Positions 62,768-64,000 of a DNA stretch of 64,000 nt are shown piece after piece. The stretch spans positions 1-64,000 of the forward strand of contig JADFZW010000001.1 in the NCBI GenBank assembly GCA_015232355.1. Reading direction: 5' to 3'. The stretch comes from Oligoflexia bacterium (GTDB lineage: Bacteria; Bdellovibrionota; Bacteriovoracia; Bacteriovoracales; Bacteriovoracaceae). The position numbers and the translations under genes are program-made. Under the pieces are notes generated by a model. That model saw only the letters and a list, made by a program, of their open reading frames with translations, did not search any database and was not told the DNA's origin. Within the stretch, counting starts at the first letter, position 1; every line of letters begins with the position of its first letter.

Positions 62768-64000
62768 ATGAGTAAATTTAAAACAAGAAAGAAAATTCAA
62801 ATCAAAAGTGTTTTCAAAAAGTACTTTGCAATTACAACCGGAGCAATAATGATTGCAGCGATAGGATCAACACAATTGTTTGCTCTTCACAAGACAACAG
62901 ACATGCATCAAGATCTGCAGCACTTAAAGAACGCGATGATGTTTACTATTCCAACTAGTATTGGAAAACCAGTTAATACTCCTGTACTTGACTATGATGG
63001 AGTAAAAAATGAATTAATCGCTGAAATAGATAAGGCAATTAAAGAGGAAAAAGGAGAAGCAAAATTTAATGAATTAAGTAAGGAAAAAAAAGAGTTAAAT
63101 AAAGCCAGAGAAGAGAAAATGCAAGATCTGGTTTATTTTGGCAAGTATGAAGAAAATACTTTAAAAAATGGAAGTGTTTTTGATGGTGAGATTTGGAATA
63201 GAAGAAGTGAGCGAACTCACAAGATTATAATGGATGCTAAAAAAGTTAATATGAAAAAGGGTGAGGTTATTGAATATAACTTAAGTAAAGAAGAGGTTCC
63301 TTATGGTTCAAATTTTCTTCCAGATAATTTGGATGGAATTTCCATGAGGTGGAATAATGGTAAAATTCTTGAAAAAATTATTGGATATAAGACTTTGTTT
63401 GAACAAGCATGGCTAGAAGAAAAAAAAGCTCAAAAGAAAGTGGTGGCCAAGTTGAAAAAAGGAGGAAAAGGAGAATTTAAGGATTTAAAAAAATCATGTA
63501 TTGAACTTGAGAAAACAAGTAAGGAGTTAAATGAAGTTAATCGTAAGATTAATAATTTAGAAGTAGCTATCGAAGAGGAAGAAAATGATAAAAAATCGAT
63601 TGAATTGGAGAAAAAGTTAGCTACTGAAGAGAAAAAATTAGAAGAGATTAGCTCCAAATACCCAGGCATAATGGATTTAAGAAACATAAATGCTATGGCA
63701 CCTAAAACTTTTCTTAGACACAATACTGATTGCTATATGATTTTAAATTACGAGAAAATAAAAGCGAATGCAGTTGAGCGTGTTGTAAATAAACTTAAGA
63801 AGATGTCTCAAAAGGAATTTGATGGTTTGGCCCCAACAGAGAAGTATGATATTTTAAATGGATACTATGATTTTAGATCTACTGGTTTTGATAAGATGTA
63901 TAAGGGTAAACGTAGATATCCAGAGACTAAGAATGCACCAGTTCTAGCGACTCTACTTTTTACAAGATATTGGGAAGGACGCTGTAATGCTGCCCGCTCT
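62768..64000 (+). CDS. Secreted coiled-coil protein, unknown (3' end outside window)
   Basis: The frame is open from the ATG at 62768 to the window edge, 411 codons with no stop. A run AAGGAAGGATGG lies before the start. The leader is long and basic, then hydrophobic (FAITTGAIMIAAIGSTQLFA). The mature part alternates Lys/Glu-rich coiled coil with a segment ATLLFTRYWEGRCNAARS at the very end, whose WxGxC resembles the motif in the secreted protein at 27999-29423. Function is unknown. Confidence 0.75.
   Translation, partial: MSKFKTRKKIQIKSVFKKYFAITTGAIMIAAIGSTQLFALHKTTDMHQDLQHLKNAMMFTIPTSIGKPVNTPVLDYDGVKNELIAEIDKAIKEEKGEAKFNELSKEKKELNKAREEKMQDLVYFGKYEENTLKNGSVFDGEIWNRRSERTHKIIMDAKKVNMKKGEVIEYNLSKEEVPYGSNFLPDNLDGISMRWNNGKILEKIIGYKTLFEQAWLEEKKAQKKVVAKLKKGGKGEFKDLKKSCIELEKTSKELNEVNRKINNLEVAIEEEENDKKSIELEKKLATEEKKLEEISSKYPGIMDLRNINAMAPKTFLRHNTDCYMILNYEKIKANAVERVVNKLKKMSQKEFDGLAPTEKYDILNGYYDFRSTGFDKMYKGKRRYPETKNAPVLATLLFTRYWEGRCNAARS

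Noticed and set aside
1-64000. CRISPR array
   Set aside because: Tandem repeats are microsatellites without regular unique spacers, and no cas genes are seen.

Overview
This is a very AT-rich stretch (GC-rich patches are rare and stand out) from a Gram-negative-type bacterium. Many proteins carry signal peptides, and there is a phosphatidylserine decarboxylase, a methyl-accepting chemotaxis protein, a PilZ protein, a eukaryote-like kinase/AAA/GAF/histidine-kinase giant and a MopE-type metal-binding motif. Together these point to a deltaproteobacterial or Bdellovibrio/Bacteriovorax-like lineage. That placement is inference, because no 16S or other decisive marker lies in the window. Ferredoxin-dependent 2-oxoacid oxidoreductase, carbamate kinase and a DUF2148 ferredoxin-domain protein suggest at least part-time anaerobic metabolism.

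Bases 1-15,800 are an accessory island. It holds a HEPN protein with a small partner, an IS110-type transposase followed by GC-rich nested hairpins, a decayed HigB/HigA-like toxin-antitoxin locus that was partly copied, a class II Fic AMPylase, a large secreted protein, an archaeal-type AAA ATPase (DUF234), a PIN/ribbon-helix-helix toxin-antitoxin pair, a truncated AAA/PD-(D/E)XK gene and an ABC1-type kinase. The pieces are punctuated by one repeat family whose end reads (A)GTC..GCGTGTCAC. Every clear copy left of the secreted gene at 6225-8915 points one way, and every clear copy right of it points the other way. Gene scraps end exactly at several of these ends, and one end adjoins the C-terminal remnant of an IS481/IS3-like integrase. 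The repeat is therefore best read as the end of a decayed insertion-sequence family.

Bases 15,900-41,350 mix housekeeping and secreted proteins. They include a phosphatidylserine decarboxylase homologue, a FAD-linked oxidase overlapping rsgA, two tRNA-Arg genes, a compressed DUF4160/DUF2442 pair, a TolC-like protein, a MopE-motif protein with a possible cysteine amidase domain, an IS66-like transposase with a long Lys-Ser repeat, and a PEP-synthase/rifampin-phosphotransferase-like enzyme. Several secreted unknowns, BrnT/BrnA, YjbQ, an exported Ser/Thr kinase, a PilZ gene followed by a papain-like protease, and argC-argB-DUF2148 follow.

Bases 41,400-64,000 hold an FmdB zinc ribbon, a 2-oxoacid:ferredoxin oxidoreductase compressed into two fused genes, carbamate kinase, a chemoreceptor, the 1859-residue kinase/ATPase/sensor, an S8 protease, an exported phosphoesterase-FHA fusion, metG, and two secreted unknowns (the last runs off the window). 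Throughout the window, short in-frame tandem repeats (6- and 9-base units) sit in signal peptides and linkers, so many exported or surface proteins could vary in length without frameshift. The exported kinase and the exported FHA protein are the most suggestive functional pairing.
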